From contig NC_088320.1 in NCBI RefSeq assembly GCF_910592395.1, positions 14,446,501 to 14,510,500 on the forward strand: a stretch of 64,000 nt of DNA. Direction: 5' to 3'. The first letter of the stretch is position 1. Every line of letters starts with the position of its first letter. Positions 39,016-50,659 of the stretch are shown piece by piece. A program made the translations under genes and the position numbers. This DNA is from Lineus longissimus (Eukaryota > Nemertea > Pilidiophora > Heteronemertea > Lineidae). Under the pieces are notes generated by a model, which worked only from the letters and a program-made list of their open reading frames with translations, was not told the origin of the DNA and did no database searches.

Positions 39016-41190
39016 TACATTTCGCCTTTCTATCAGGTCAGAATAAGCTCATTAACCTCTTTATTTTCAATGCGATTTCTGTTATTGAAAATCCGTCGTC
39101 AATATACGTAGGCTAATAATAGTCAGGAGAATTGATCGACCACACCATAACTATTGATAGAAATAAAAGTGGCTAGGTCACAAGTGATCAGTTCATTTCG
39201 AATGCCACCCACATTCCATCAACGTATCACCACTGAACACCGGAGCGTTTTAGCCAATCAGTATGACCTTGACCTGCTCTATCCATATCATACTGGGGAT
39301 GGTCAAACCTCAAATAAATGGACCGGTCTTAGATCGGCGAGTCTAGAGCATTTGTGACCCGTTCCAGCAAAACCGGTCGCATGTTGCTCGGAGCTTGGCA
39401 GGTTGAGACGGTAGGTGATAAAGCTTGGAATCAGTGAAACCATGTAACCAGTGATAAACCTTGGAATAGTCAGTACTAAACCGTGGAATCACTGTGCAAG
39501 TACCGCGTGAAATCGGGCGCGTTTCTTCCACGATTTATACCCTCCCAACTGCCAATCACGTCCCAGCTGACTTTATTAGTAGCAATTTGCCAGTAGTTCC
39601 AGAATCAACCTTTTTGGGGAGGATGACGTCATCATTGAATGCATTGGAAATGTGTTGTTGTCGTTAAAAAATAAACTTATATTCATGACGAGCCGCCATT
39701 TGCATACATGTATATCTAATGATTGCTCTTCGATGAAAGTAAAAGTAAGCTTTTGTGATTTTTTTGTATTCCATATACTAAAATAAAACGTTTTTATTAG
39801 AAGAATCATTTGTATATATAATGCTCTGATAAAGCTCAGTAGATATGACAAACATGCACACGGGAATCACTAAAAAATGTGTCCGCTTAGAACTGGTTAC
39901 ATCACGAAAATATCTCTACATCCCTCGATGTGTACATGAATATGTACGAAATCGCTCACAGCGAAGGAATTTATTCACATTTTTTATCTCCAAACCCGGC
40001 TAAAACCTTCGGTAATAAACCTTCATCTACGTTTCTACGGATAAGTGCCAGCCGGTACTGCATGATGTAGTCAATCTTCTCTGTATCACCCTGTATGATC
40101 ACACCGCTCCGTATTTCAAATAGGCCCAGTGTGGTGGCGTAGTAAGCGGAGCGCTGATTGGTCCATATTATGGGTGTGTGGTGGGCGTGTTGTGACGTGC
40201 ATGCCTATATTTGGGAGATCAGTAATGTACACTGGAGGCGAGGTATAACTGGGTTGTTCTAAAATATAGATTATTGAATCGGATATACGACTGACTTCTA
40301 AACTACCGGCAAATTCCGATCTGGGGCCATATTTACGAAAGGCTCGCAAAGTTTGCGAGCACGCGAAGCAATCGCAAAGCCATGTTTCATATTTATGAAA
40401 GGCACGCATCGCAAAACCCACGCTAATTTTAGCGACAACGCAAAATTTTCGCAACGCAAATGCAAAGTTTGCGTAGTATTTACGACAGGCTCGCAAAATT
40501 GCGATCACGCAAACCACCTCGCAAACAGCTCAATATTTGCGGGAGGTCCACAAGCTCCCGCAAAATTTGCGAGCCTACCAAAACGGCGTTTATTATTTTG
40601 ATCTTTGAATTGATAAATGTATATTTTTAGCAAGTCACTGTAGCTTCTTTACTATTGCATGGTTTTGACACTTCGTAGCTTTACTTAGGTCATTTAACCC
40701 CTAACTTAAGGCAGAACCTTCTCAATTATTTGGCGACAGCGTTTTAACGTGTATATAATTATTATAGTGTGCAGTGACAATGTTTTGATAATAATTGAAA
40801 TGCATTGTTTCTAGTGATGTCTTTCCATTTAGCGTAATCGAAGAAATTGTTAGGAAATATTTTATTCTAATGAAAGGTAGGCCTATATTTTCCTGGGGTT
40901 TTTTTCAAAGTACTCAATGCATAGCATTTATAATAGTCAACCAATGCGTCTATTTAGCACTAATAATCTCCATTAATTAGTTCATTAATTGTACATGCAT
41001 ATGCTATTTGGTAATGGTATAGTGTATGTGGGGGGGGTGGAGGGGGGGGGGAGTTAGAAATGAGGTTCCCACCCAAGTTCAATAAATTTCTTCACCAGTT
41101 AGGTATTAGTAAGAACCTTGGGTTATCCGCCTGCAGGTCCCCGATAAATGGTAGAAGCTCCTTTCTGTTATATCAGTACTTTGTCTTTCA

Positions 41191-41419
41191 GGGGGCCTTC
41201 TGCGAGTAAAGCTGGAAACCTGCGTCAATGTCATCTCTGCAACAGCTGTACTTCACAACATCTGTGAACAGCATGGTGTTCCAATGCCTGTCAAAGCTCC
41301 GCCTAATGAAGATGATAACCCAGAGGAGGATGTCAAACCACCTAATCCCAACTTCATGCGCGAAGACGGTGTTCAGGCGAGAAACCAAATCGTCCAGCAA
41401 TACTTTGCTCATGGCTAGG
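41191..41419 (+). pseudogene. Harbinger transposase, last exon only
   Basis: After a TTGTCTTTCAG acceptor the frame reads GGLLRVKLETCVNVISATAV, then LHNICEQHGVPMP, and runs to a TAG at 41417. This is the C-terminal end of DDE_4-type Harbinger transposases, where a helix with A-x-x-LHNIC follows the last catalytic Glu. The catalytic domain is not found upstream; 40570-41190 contains only G-runs and AT-rich sequence. The exon is therefore a relic of an internally deleted transposon. Confidence 0.65.
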
Positions 41420-41892
41420 ACTTTAATGGTGTGATAAATGAAATAACCAACATTATAGCTGTCCTCGATTCTTCGATACTTTTTGGAGGGTATCCATCGC
41501 ATTGCCAGTATCTACACAGTTATTTTATCACAATCGATAAAAAAGAACATCGAGAAAGATGACCGGTATTTTGAGTGATTTTAATTGAAAATTAAGTCAA
41601 GTAGGCTACAGTAGAGGAATATACAGTACGAAATATATATGCATTTTAATACAATGTACCCCGAAGGTTCAAGAATATTAATAAGTGGGCAGTCATGAAA
41701 GTCATTTGACACTGATTTTGGCAGTAAATGTACCAAACGTATTTTCTTTTTAATGAACTGTTGCACACAAATCTTTGTAGGGCTTGTGATTGTACTGTAC
41801 ATGTACTGTCAATGCACATACTACTAGTATTCTACAAAGTTTGCTGTCTTTTTAGTTTAGTTTTTTTTTTCAGGAAGCGTTTCAAAGATATT

Positions 41893-42522
41893 TCATGCAT
41901 TAGATAGAACGTAAGTGCCGGAACTTGGAGTTGGAGTGGTCTTACTTGGTGTCGGATATTGATCTCCCTGCCTTTGGATTACCACGATTTCCTGTAAAAG
42001 ACGATTATTATCTTCCTCAACTTTGTACCGTTTTTCCTCAATTTCAAGTCTAGCTTTTTCGATAACTAGCCTCTCTTCCTAAATCTTCAATATTTTGTTT
42101 CTGTTCTGAACTGCTTCATTACCTGCTGGAATCATAGCCGAGCTTGATCTTGGATTTCCGATGGCGGCGGGAGAAGTCGACCTTCCAACTACTGCTGGCG
42201 TTGACCTCCGGTTTCCAATTTCTGCAGGAGTGACAGAGGTCGACCTTCGAACTACTGCTGGCGTTGACCTCAGGTTTCCAATTGCTGCAGGAGTGACAGA
42301 GGTGGACCTTCCAACTACTGCTGGCATTGACCTCCGGTTTCCAAATGCTGCAGGAGTTTCTGCTGGGGTAGTTGAGTTGCATCTTGTTTTTTTCCGATTT
42401 GTACTGACGCAGTATTCGCTGTCAACGTCAGATGCTTCCTCTTCATACATGTCGAATGCGTCGTCATACGTGATGTCATACTCGTTGTCATCATGCTCCG
42501 ACTTGGTTGGTCATACATCCGC
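41893..42522 (-). pseudogene. Harbinger Myb-like protein, C-terminal exon
   Basis: The exon starts after a TTTTCAG acceptor and reads HDDNEYDITYDDAFDMYEEE. It continues into four copies of a ~20-residue Pro/Ser/Thr repeat (RRSTPAVVGRSTSVTPA) and then a helical, Glu/Lys-rich coiled coil (VIEKARLEIEEKRYKVEED), ending at 41893. One TAG at about 42077 interrupts it. The repeat is visible as a 63-base tandem DNA repeat (42170-42360). Confidence 0.6.
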
Positions 42523-42697
42523 CTGAAAAGATTTTAAACCGTGTAAAAAAATTAGTATCTTTTTAATATTAATTTGCTCTTTAAGCATATACTGACAGAA
42601 TACACGGGCATAATTTTTTTTCGAGTTCAAATAGAATTGATCCTGAAACACATCGCCTCCTGCTGTCTGGGGGATAAGATACTCCAACGTTACAAGC

Positions 42698-42714
42698 AAT
42701 ATGGGGGGGGGGGG
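42698..42714. repeat. poly-G run
   Basis: G homopolymer run inside the Harbinger element's intron. A similar G-rich stretch is at 41031-41052. Confidence 0.8.
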
Positions 42715-42749
42715 GATTCAAATATTAATGTAATAATCATCTTACCGAG

Positions 42750-43146
42750 CATGGGGATGATTCGGCCGCGTCAATGGCTCCTTGCAGTCCCTCGGTGGCT
42801 GTTTCACCAATAAGAGCTAAAATCCGCCTCTCAAACTGTGTCAAATCTATTTTGATCTTTTTGCCTCCCCGGTCACGTTCTCCTCTCGGTTGATGGCCGC
42901 AGATTTGGCTTTCGTTCGCGACTTAAGGTCCTCCCATTTTTTCTTTACAAGATCCACTGATCGAAGGCACACGTCACAAGCGCTTACATTCTTAGTAATA
43001 TCTGCCCAACACTTCTTCTTCTTTGCATTCGTGACCGTATCCGAAAATTTACTGTTGATGACACGAATCTTTTTTTCAACGCCTTCCACCAACACTTCCT
43101 TCTCTTCTTGCGACCACCATTTACTTTTTTTCCCTGCCTGCTCCAT
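42750..43146 (-). pseudogene. Harbinger Myb/SANT-like DNA-binding protein, N-terminal exon
   Basis: From the ATG at 43146 it encodes KWWSQEEKEVLVEGVEKK, then CWADITKNV, LRSVDLVKKKWEDLKSRTK and NREENV. The W-S-x-E-E start, the WADI middle and the VKKKWEDLK third helix define a Myb/SANT-like domain (residues ~8-80), the accessory DNA-binding protein of Harbinger transposons. After NREENVTGEA a one-base shift is needed to continue into KIDLTQFERRILALIGETAT, which ends at a GTAAGA donor near 42744. The next exon is 41893-42522. Confidence 0.65.
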
Positions 43147-44063
43147 GATGATAAGATTGTAAATGGACTGGAAAATGTTTGATCACCCAATTCATGTGAA
43201 CATCTTACGTATACAAGACTACGTAACTTTTTGCCAAGACAACGATTACGTAGGCCTGAATTAGGTCTCAATGTTACGTCCATTCAATACACCATATAAA
43301 CACCCTGTAATCGATATCTTTTCAGACTTTACCTACCGCACGATGGACGGCACATAAAAAGCGTGGATTCAAATCATGAAATGGAACTTTGCGAGTGAAG
43401 TGCTCGCAAACTTTGCGGGCTGGCCAAATTGCAATATTTTTGCGAGGAATTTTCGAGGTCTTCGTAAATAACACGCATCGCAAAATTAGCGTGCCCGCAA
43501 ACCCATCGCAAACACGTCGCTACGCATTTTTTGCGATACCTTCGTAAATATGGCCCCTGATCATGAAAAAATAAGCTCCAAATATTGATTCGTAACCACC
43601 TTAGGTTCAAAAGGGGATCATTTCATGTTTTTATGCATTTTTAGGACTGATTCCAAGGTTTATCACTGGTTTCAAGGTTTCACTGGTTCAAAGCTTTATC
43701 ACCTACCGGTTGAGACGGACTATTTGTTCATTTCACTGTAGTCTGCCTTTTGTGAAATCTGACGTCATCAATTTCTTCTATTATCTTCTGGTGTCATCTA
43801 TGCTCATCTTATGTTCGACATGCGACTGGTTCTGCTAGAACGGGTCACATTTGCACGAGTCTGCAAAATACACAAAGATAACAAACGCTTGTAAGGAATG
43901 ACTGTTTACATTATAGAAAATAGAATACTCGTCGTTCATTAAATTGTTTTGGTGAAGCAATGATTGCTTCATTCAGAACAAAGATTGCAGCTGTACACGA
44001 CAACATGTTTTTTTCCCTTCAGAATAGTTTCATTATCACACCCAACCATTATTCACTTTCTAG

Positions 44064-44320
44064 AGCCAGCAGACCACTTCGCCGTTACTCATTTGATTAA
44101 AAAATCCGACATTCGGTGTCTGAAATTGATTCGACGACCACTACGTGACCTTGGTTATTCTGTTCTTGACCTTCAATTTGGAGCCACAAATTTCAAGGAA
44201 TGTGTTAGGTTCTGTAATATCACCTACAATAGAAACTGCACCTATGTAACCTTCTTGAAATCAAACAAACTATGCAAAATATATTACCAGAATTATAAGA
44301 CGTCGAAATGCAAGGACTGA
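44064..44320 (+). CDS. PAN gene 2, last exon
   Basis: It follows a CTTTCTAG acceptor in phase 1 and reads EPADHFAVTHLIKKSDIRCL, then LGYSVLDLQFGA, CVRFCNITYNRNCTYVTF, CKIYYQNYKTSKC and a TGA. It is open for 85 codons and clearly paralogous to 30019-30278. Between exon 2 and this exon lie the ACACCGG element, the long-TIR element and the Harbinger element, so the intron has grown to 6.1 kb. Confidence 0.7.
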
Positions 44321-44349
44321 TGGCAGTAAACTCCACGAGAGATCATAGG

Positions 44350-44720
44350 ACTCTGGAAAAGCCACGCATCGGAAAAACCACGCAAATTTTAGCGACCACG
44401 CAAAATTATCGCAACGTAAACTCAAATTTTGCGTGATATTTACAAAAGCCTCGCAAAATTTTAAACACGCAAACCACCTCGCAAGCAGCCCAATATTTTC
44501 CGTGGCTTCTAAACGCCAGCTTACTTTGTGATCCTCCTGTGTTATTTTCTTTTTGGATATTTTGAATAGTACATTTTTTTCTCTGTCAGCGCAATGCATT
44601 GTGCTACTCTTGCTAAAGCAGGATTTGGATGGTTTCTCTGCTTAAATGTGGTCATTTAACCCTTTAACGAAGGAATTGAATCTTCGCAATCATTTGGCGA
44701 GAACGTTTTAACATATTGAC
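44350..44720. mobile_element. Harbinger 5' end fragment
   Basis: GCCACGCATCGGAAAAACC, GCGACCACGCAAAATTATCG and TTTGGCGAGAACGTTTTAAC match 40380-40750 of the Harbinger element in order. Only this left part is present, starting 30 bases after the stop of PAN gene 2. Confidence 0.65.
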
Positions 44721-45571
44721 GACAGCCAATACTTCTAGGAACTTAAGCCATTGGGAGTATAACCGCTCCTCAGCCAACACATCAACACCAACTCAACTTT
44801 TTGGTCCAATTCTTGTATTCCTTAAACATGTTATAAAATAACTTGTTACCCTTCAGTTCATTTGAACCGAATTTGTCTGCATATCGTGACTGTAAACACC
44901 GTCCTGTATATCCCATAAACCAGGACTGCCTGCATAGACACTTTATACCAACATAAAGGCTCGAAGCGGTCCGATTGTCAACGATCACAAACTGCACTGC
45001 CATCAGATTTCGCAATTTACAGCAGAAGTGAGTAATATCACACTTATTGCGGAAGCATTCTCAGAGATCACAAAGCCGTGCCATGGAAAATATTCAACAT
45101 CATAAAAGCAGTTTTTCATGCGAGAGATCACCAACAACACTGACCAATCACAATATCCAGCGTTCACAACAGCACGGAGTATACGATAGATCACCAGAAC
45201 AGTTCGATTGTCAGAGACTACAATATCACTGACAGCAACCTCAACTATCAAGAGTCCGCAACAACAGTGAGTAATTTGGCGGTATAATACAATAAACACG
45301 TTCTTAATGTTTTAATTCTTCAATCAAGATCGGTTTTATGCTTTCAAACATTTTGTTGAAGTGTTTTTGTGTATCATCACGAATTGAAACAAACTTGCAG
45401 CGGGGACAGGCAATTCAAGAAAGAGCCTACGATAACGTAAGCTTCAATGCGGACTTCGCCATACTACAGCCGATTCTGCCTACTGTTTAGCGTACATGTC
45501 CCGGTCGTTAAAAATGTGCCTACTTAATTCATGTTCAACAGTCTGGTGCAGATCAGTTGCTCTAACAAGCA
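44721..45571. other. no gene recognised
   Basis: Two CAGTGAGTAAT words (near 45026 and 45267) and several AGATCACxAA words are present, but no gene or element end is supported. Confidence 0.4.
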
Positions 45572-45978
45572 TACTGTCTTCTCCCACTTAACCGAGCGCG
45601 GCTGAATCGTAAAATGACTGAGTCCAAATGAATAGGCCGAATTTACTGGTTGGCAGGCGAACGTTAGAAAGAACAGCCACAGCTGATAATTGACTCCCTT
45701 TTCGTGGGGAATGCCAATGCCTTCCACGTAAGTGGATAAAAGACATGAACATTGACATGGGGTAGTCCTGTACTGAATTAATGAATACAATGCAACTAGC
45801 GTCCTCATTTTATGCCTATAGTGTTCGTTGACCAGAAATTTCTAATCTAGGGTCTATGATAAAGCCAGCTTCATGGGTCTGCAGAATGTCCCAATAAAGA
45901 AGTCTTGCTGTCAACGAATAAATTAAAGAACAGATTTACTTATCAATTTACCAATAAATTTTATTATCCAAACGGGAT

Positions 45979-47959
45979 TTACACGTCATCATCAAAAACA
46001 TCATCATCCTCTTCTCCTTCCGAAAACTCAATCCCCTCAACAAACTGCTCAAGCTCATTTACCATATCTACCCCCTCCCCGACTTCGTCATCGTCCTCAG
46101 GAACTAGGCCACTGGCTCTCCAACCTTTCATAATCGTCTGTTGTGTGACCCTTTTCCAGCTGAGGCTGATCATCCTGACCACATCCCGCCTGGTGATCCG
46201 CTCACAATGTTCTTGATCATCGGTGTGGCCGATTTTCTACACTTTCCAAATGGTCCTCAGGTGACACTTGAAGCTCCTCTTTACGGTTAAGTCCAAGGGC
46301 TGCAGCAGCGAAGTACATCGTCCTGGAATGAAAGTGTCTGTCCCATTCTCTGCGGTGATTGCATCACGAAATTGCTGATTTCGATGCGCCGGATACCTGT
46401 CTAAAAGTAACAGGAACGTGGCCCCTGCTACAAATGGCACAATCAGGGCCTGCAACCACTCGATTAGCGATTGGTGTCGGGCCCAACCCTGTGGACTACC
46501 AGTTACCTGGAAAAATAAACAACAAGTATGAACATTTACATTACTTTTCTGAACAGTCAGACACGCACAATGTTTTGGTTCCATCCATGACAAACCTATA
46601 ATAATTTTAGTCATAGAAGTTCTGATTTTCCTAAAAATTACTACCATTAACTAGAATGACCGTCAATGACAACACTGATGACGTCAGGTACATGTCCTGT
46701 ACTACAAGCACGGACTTGTATTCTATGCCAATACTCACTCGCACATTGTCTGGAGCATTCGCCTGAAGCTGCCGAATGACGTCACCATCTGGTGCCAAGC
46801 CTCTGAAGTTGACCTCGGCTCGTCCTTTTCGTCCGTCTGTCGTAACTACTAGAGTCACCGTGCATCCAAGTTTCGGGTTGCCTTGGGATGATCTAATGTC
46901 AACATTCTGAGACCCAGTCGCTTCCATTGTTGATCTTGGCACCATATCAAACAACACGAACGTCTCATACATGTTCATGTGACATCAAAATCAGCGTCTC
47001 TGATGAGGTCGGCAAAATCTCCCCGGTAGTCGGCAACCAAAGCCTGGGCGTTGTCAGGTAACCCCCTTGAATCTTTGGTCTTCCTTCGATAGCTGATTTG
47101 TTTCCTGAAATGGAATTTGCATATTGTTAAAATTCACCGCATACAATCCATTAAGGCCGATCCATGCAACAGCGGAATAAAACTCACCTTTCCATAAAGT
47201 TGCTGAGCCAATGTGCAGATACATGGAAAAGGTATCGCAGGGGTCTCTGTTCTTGTCTTTCGGCCTTCGTTTCGTTCGGAAGCTCTGCCCACCATTGCCG
47301 AAATTCTCTTCCAGCTTGCTCTTTAATATCCTCACCGGAAACAGGGAAACCAAGTCTTCGGCGCTCAAGGAACCAGGTGTTCAATTTTTTTTCCATTTCG
47401 GGCCAGTATGCTGAAATAAAAAAGCTAACACGTTTAACATCTTTGGAAATATTGATTGCCGATAACCACAGGTATGAACGAAATGTTAGTCCTAGGAATA
47501 AAGGTCCCAGGAACAATAATACTGATATTGTTAAAGGCAATGGTCAGGGTCAGTCGTTTTGATGTATAGTGCGACTTATTCTTCCGTCCATGACACAGAA
47601 GCGGACTTATTCCGGTCGGTATAGGCCAACAAGGAAGGAAATTCATTTAGCGAGGAATATAATGCTTGTAGAAACACTACCTTGTGCATCAGTGCCGTTT
47701 TGCCGTTGTCTCCTCCGTCTTCAATGGTCTTGAGTTGATCTATCTCGGAGGGCAAACAAGTCATCCTGTGTGCTTAACCAACGTTTAAATGTCTGCGGTG
47801 CTATGCGGTGGTGTCTAGCAAAGGATGTCGCAGTTTCAGCATGACGTAATCCTATAGCATGCTCCAATTGGTATGTCTCGATAAGGTCAATCTTCTGATT
47901 GAGACTGTAGCTTTTCTGGTGCCTACATGCACCAGGTACAGCCTGGTTAGCATCATCTA

Positions 47960-48012
<53 letters not shown>

Positions 48013-48125
48013 GTAGTGGTATCAGGGTCAGGGCTGTCAACATCATCTCCATGCTTCATTCCATACGTTAACATCATCAGGGTGCCTGCTAGGCCTACCC
48101 ACAAAATCCATCGCACTGCGTGCAT
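45979..48125 (-). pseudogene. pogo element B transposase, decayed
   Basis: Read leftwards. The N-terminal exon near 48125-47721 has a poly-Asp run and a Psq-type HTH (YSLNQKIDLIETYQ, FARHHRIAPQTFKRWLS). Next comes a CENPB-type HTH (about 47184-47400; FRQWWAEL and HWLSNF). Then come KTKDSRGLPDN (about 47070) and the DDE core, starting around 46978. The intron at about 46737-46505 has normal sites (GTGAGT and TTCCAG). The second Asp is in LLLLDRYPAH and the third in LLQPLDLTVKRSFK. The first catalytic Asp is replaced by Tyr (NMYETFVLFD), and a one-base shift lies just before it. The C-terminus is acidic. This transposase should be inactive. Confidence 0.75.
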
Positions 48126-48409
48126 CTTACCAGAAGAACGTGGTCAAATCAAGATGGCAGACAACAATTATGACATTTGACACAAAAGTGCCCTTTATTG
48201 GATTTCCCCCACAAGAAAACGATTCCGTAATCGATTAGATAAAATAAATTCATTTGAAAGACTCTGGATTGGTCAACCATTTACATGGACTTACGTAACT
48301 TCAATAATCATCACCCTGACTGCAGGGATTACTAGCCCTGACCGCGACCAGGCGTTATTGAATTGACAACATTTACAAGGTTGTCTTCCTATAACCATTG
48401 ATCAATATA
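47600..48409. repeat. duplicated segment of pogo B, first copy
   Basis: Nearly identical to 50660-51472. I noticed one substitution (ATG versus GTG near 47927) and one CAT unit fewer. It includes the transposase N-terminal exon. Its duplicate's last 69 bases are found here at 50591-50659, beyond the nested element C. Confidence 0.9.
47957..48012. repeat. (CAT)n microsatellite encoding poly-Asp
   Basis: About 17 CAT units. Read on the minus strand inside the transposase exon, they give an Asp run. The duplicate at 51017-51075 has one more unit. Confidence 0.9.
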
Positions 48410-48823
48410 CTTTAATTCCTTGCGAATAAGAACCGATCCTGGCCACCAGTGAGGCCTAACTTGTCCCGCCCACGACATGTGAGTAGGCGTGCTTGATTTG
48501 ACTACATGAATAGGCTTCGGGAATTGACATAAAGGTGAATTCTTTATCGATGTCGTTGACTTGTGGTCAAATCCCACCATGTTAACCCTTAGTATACCAT
48601 AATGGGAAAGATGGTTACACACTGTTTCAATTTTATGCTCGGCAGGGTGACGTCGGTGAAGGAATTTTGAATGCATTTTAACCTCTAAGAAAAAAGCAAG
48701 TTTTGCGGATGCCTGCAAGAAACAAGATTTGATGTGGTCATTTAATGGCAAAATGAACACTTCTACAGGGTAGCCCAAAAAAGGTAATGGCATGAGACGG
48801 CTTCAAGAAGCCTGCAGGTCCTG

Positions 48824-49956
48824 TTATTCATCAGGGTCCTCGACAAGGTCTTCCTCTGGCAGGTTAAAAAATTCTAGTCCCTCATCGACGTCCCCAGCAG
48901 GTTGTTCGAGATCTTCTGCCCCAACCAGTGGAACCCCACGCCCAATACCAGCAGCATGAAATGAATTTTGCACCACCTGTTCGGGTACTTCCTGCCATGC
49001 GTCTCGGACAAGGCGTGTCACTTCTAAAATTGAAATCCTTGGACAATTTCCATCCGGCGTCGTGTGTTCCTGTTTCCACAATCTCCATAGCAGACGAAGA
49101 CGGACTTTGAAGCTGTGGATGACAGAAACATCCAAGGGCTGCGCAATGGGGGTACAACCTGGTGGAATAAACTCAATAACACCGCCATTCTCAATGATGA
49201 GAAGGGCAACTTCTTCTGTAAGATGCACACGGCAGCGATCCCATATGAGAAGGAAAGGTAGATACCCGTCTTCCTGGTCGTCCTGGTCCTGATGCATGAA
49301 GGGGATGAACACCTCTCCGAGGTAATCTAACATAACATTTGCTCTCATCCACCCCGTTGGTGATTGTGCCACGACTACATCTTCAGGCAGATTGTCTTGA
49401 AGCTCTTGCCATGCGGCTGCAGTTGGACGTCTGAAGGTGATGTGCGGGGGTAATTTTCCCCCTGCCATTGTGACTGCTAAAGTGACGGTACATCCCAGCC
49501 TAGGATTGCCCCACGAAGATTTGATATCAATCTGCGTTGCCCCTGTTCGGTTGTAGGTATAACTGCCATGGTTGTCAAAAATGGTGAAAACCTCGTCTAC
49601 ATTTGCCACTTGATAATCTTCATAATGTTCATGCTGTTCATGCACGCTTTCCCTAAATGCAGCTACTAGGGCGTCAGCATTATCTGGCACCTGTCGGCTG
49701 TCCTTGGTCTTCCTTCTAAGGGAGATGCTGTACCTTTTCTTAAACCCTGATAACCAGCCATTTGATGCTGTAAAGTGAGATTTCCGTGGGTAATCGTTCA
49801 ATATACGGGTCTGTTCTGCAATAGCCAATCCAACCCACCACTGTTGATACAGTTCCATCGATGCATCTTTGATGTTGTGATGTGATATCGCCATTCCCAG
49901 GGCACGCCTCTCATCGAGCCAATCAGCTAGGTCTGCCTCCATCTCTTCGTATAGGC
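48824..49956 (-). CDS. pogo element C transposase, exon 2
   Basis: Exon 2 begins after a TTATCTTTTAG acceptor and ends at a TAA at 48824. With exon 1 (50106-50331) it makes 1359 bases, 452 residues plus stop, with no break. It encodes the CENPB-type HTH (LYQQWWVGLAIAEQ and SNGWLSGFKKRYSISLRRK) and the DDE domain with all three Asp: NVDEVFTIFD, LLIWDRCRVHL and IAQPLDVSVIHSFK. A typical SILEVTRLVRDAWQEVP tail and an acidic C-terminus follow. The product should bind the element's ends and cut at TA. It is the only transposase here that looks functional. Confidence 0.88.
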
Positions 49957-50105
49957 CTAAAAGATAACAGTTCATTTTACTCTGTCAGCAAATCACTAAA
50001 TTTGTTCTTTGCCACACTCCATGCAAAAATGCATCCTTCAGTTTCCCTTCACTTTAGCTGTACCCTTAATGTTCAGGGGGCTTTGCCATGGTTCCCTAGA
50101 CTTAC

Positions 50106-50331
50106 CAGTGCCACGTTCTCTCCACGCTAATTCTGAACCCTTGGCTTTTGACGATGCTCTATGATGATGAATGTCATCCTCACTCATTAACCATTTCATC
50201 ATTGTAGATTTTGGCAAACGGTTTGTGATGGCAAACGCTCCCACGGTTTCATTACCGGCATGGAAGTCAGCGAGAAGCTTTACTTTTTCGCGCAGAGTGT
50301 AGCGCCTGCGTCTTCTAGGATGTTCAGCCAT
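50106..50331 (-). CDS. pogo element C transposase, exon 1 (Psq-type HTH)
   Basis: The ATG at 50331 starts MAEHPRRRRRYTLREKVKLL, a Psq-like helix-turn-helix with a basic head (RLPKSTMMKWL is the recognition helix). The exon ends in ERGTG at a GTAAGT donor, phase 1, which matches exon 2. Its 149-base intron is the only one in the gene. Confidence 0.85.
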
Positions 50332-50590
50332 AGTGCAGACAGACAATCCCAGAATTACCCTTCCTTTTATTCTCATCCTGGTCCACATAACCATTTCAGC
50401 ATTTCAGTAACTAACATGTCTCATTGCATCACAGAAGAAACCACAGATTGTGTCACGCAATAACTGGTGCTAGGCCTGGTCTCGCCTATATGCATATGAA
50501 TGGCAAGGGCGGCTGTCGTATGCATTATGACATTGGTGGATCTGCCCAGACAAAAATGGCCGCTGGTTCTTATTCGCAAGGTATTAAAGT

Positions 50591-50659
50591 AATTGGCTGT
50601 GATATTGAATGTTTGCAGCCCACCGGTAAAAACTACAGACTGCCATGTTTCTGGACTTA
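50591..50659. repeat. 69-bp direct repeat, first copy
   Basis: Identical to 51472-51540. It is the tail of the first 881-bp duplicate, separated from its front part by pogo element C. Confidence 0.9.

Larger units (their letters stand above)
40324..43556. mobile_element. Harbinger-family transposon, 3.2 kb, CTG target duplication
   Basis: The left end GGGCCATATTTACGAAAGGC and the inverted right end TTCGTAAATATGGCCC form terminal repeats, followed inward on both sides by many GCGAxxxTTGCG palindromic words. The trinucleotide CTG is present on both sides (40321-40323 and 43557-43559), as expected for Harbinger-like elements that use a 3-bp CWG target. It holds the final exon of a DDE transposase on the plus strand and a Myb-like protein gene on the minus strand. 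The front of the transposase is missing, so the copy is not autonomous. Confidence 0.85.
39354..43848. mobile_element. long-TIR element, interrupted by a Harbinger element
   Basis: The left end, GTGACCCGTTCCAGCAAAAC, and the inverted right end, GTTCTGCTAGAACGGGTCAC, match. Further inside, GGTAGGTGATAAAGCTT and the run CAGTGATAAACCTTGGAAT recur inverted near 43650-43715. ATTT flanks both ends (39350-39353 and 43849-43852). Removing the 40324-43556 insertion leaves about 1.26 kb without coding capacity. It lies in intron 2 of PAN gene 2. Confidence 0.7.
48410..50589. mobile_element. pogo element C, complete, 2,180 bp, nested in element B
   Basis: The left end CTTTAATTCCTTGCGAATAA and the inverted right end TTATTCGCAAGGTATTAAAG form ~25-bp terminal repeats, with TA on both sides (48408-48409 and 50590-50591). 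The duplicate of the host segment at 51464-51490 shows the same sequence with a single TA and no element, a preserved empty site. It carries one transposase gene of two exons, open throughout. It is the best-preserved DNA transposon in the window. Confidence 0.92.

Noticed and set aside
47859-48071. Poly-Ile plus-strand frame
   Set aside because: Shadow of the CAT microsatellite, which is read as poly-Asp in the transposase exon on the other strand.
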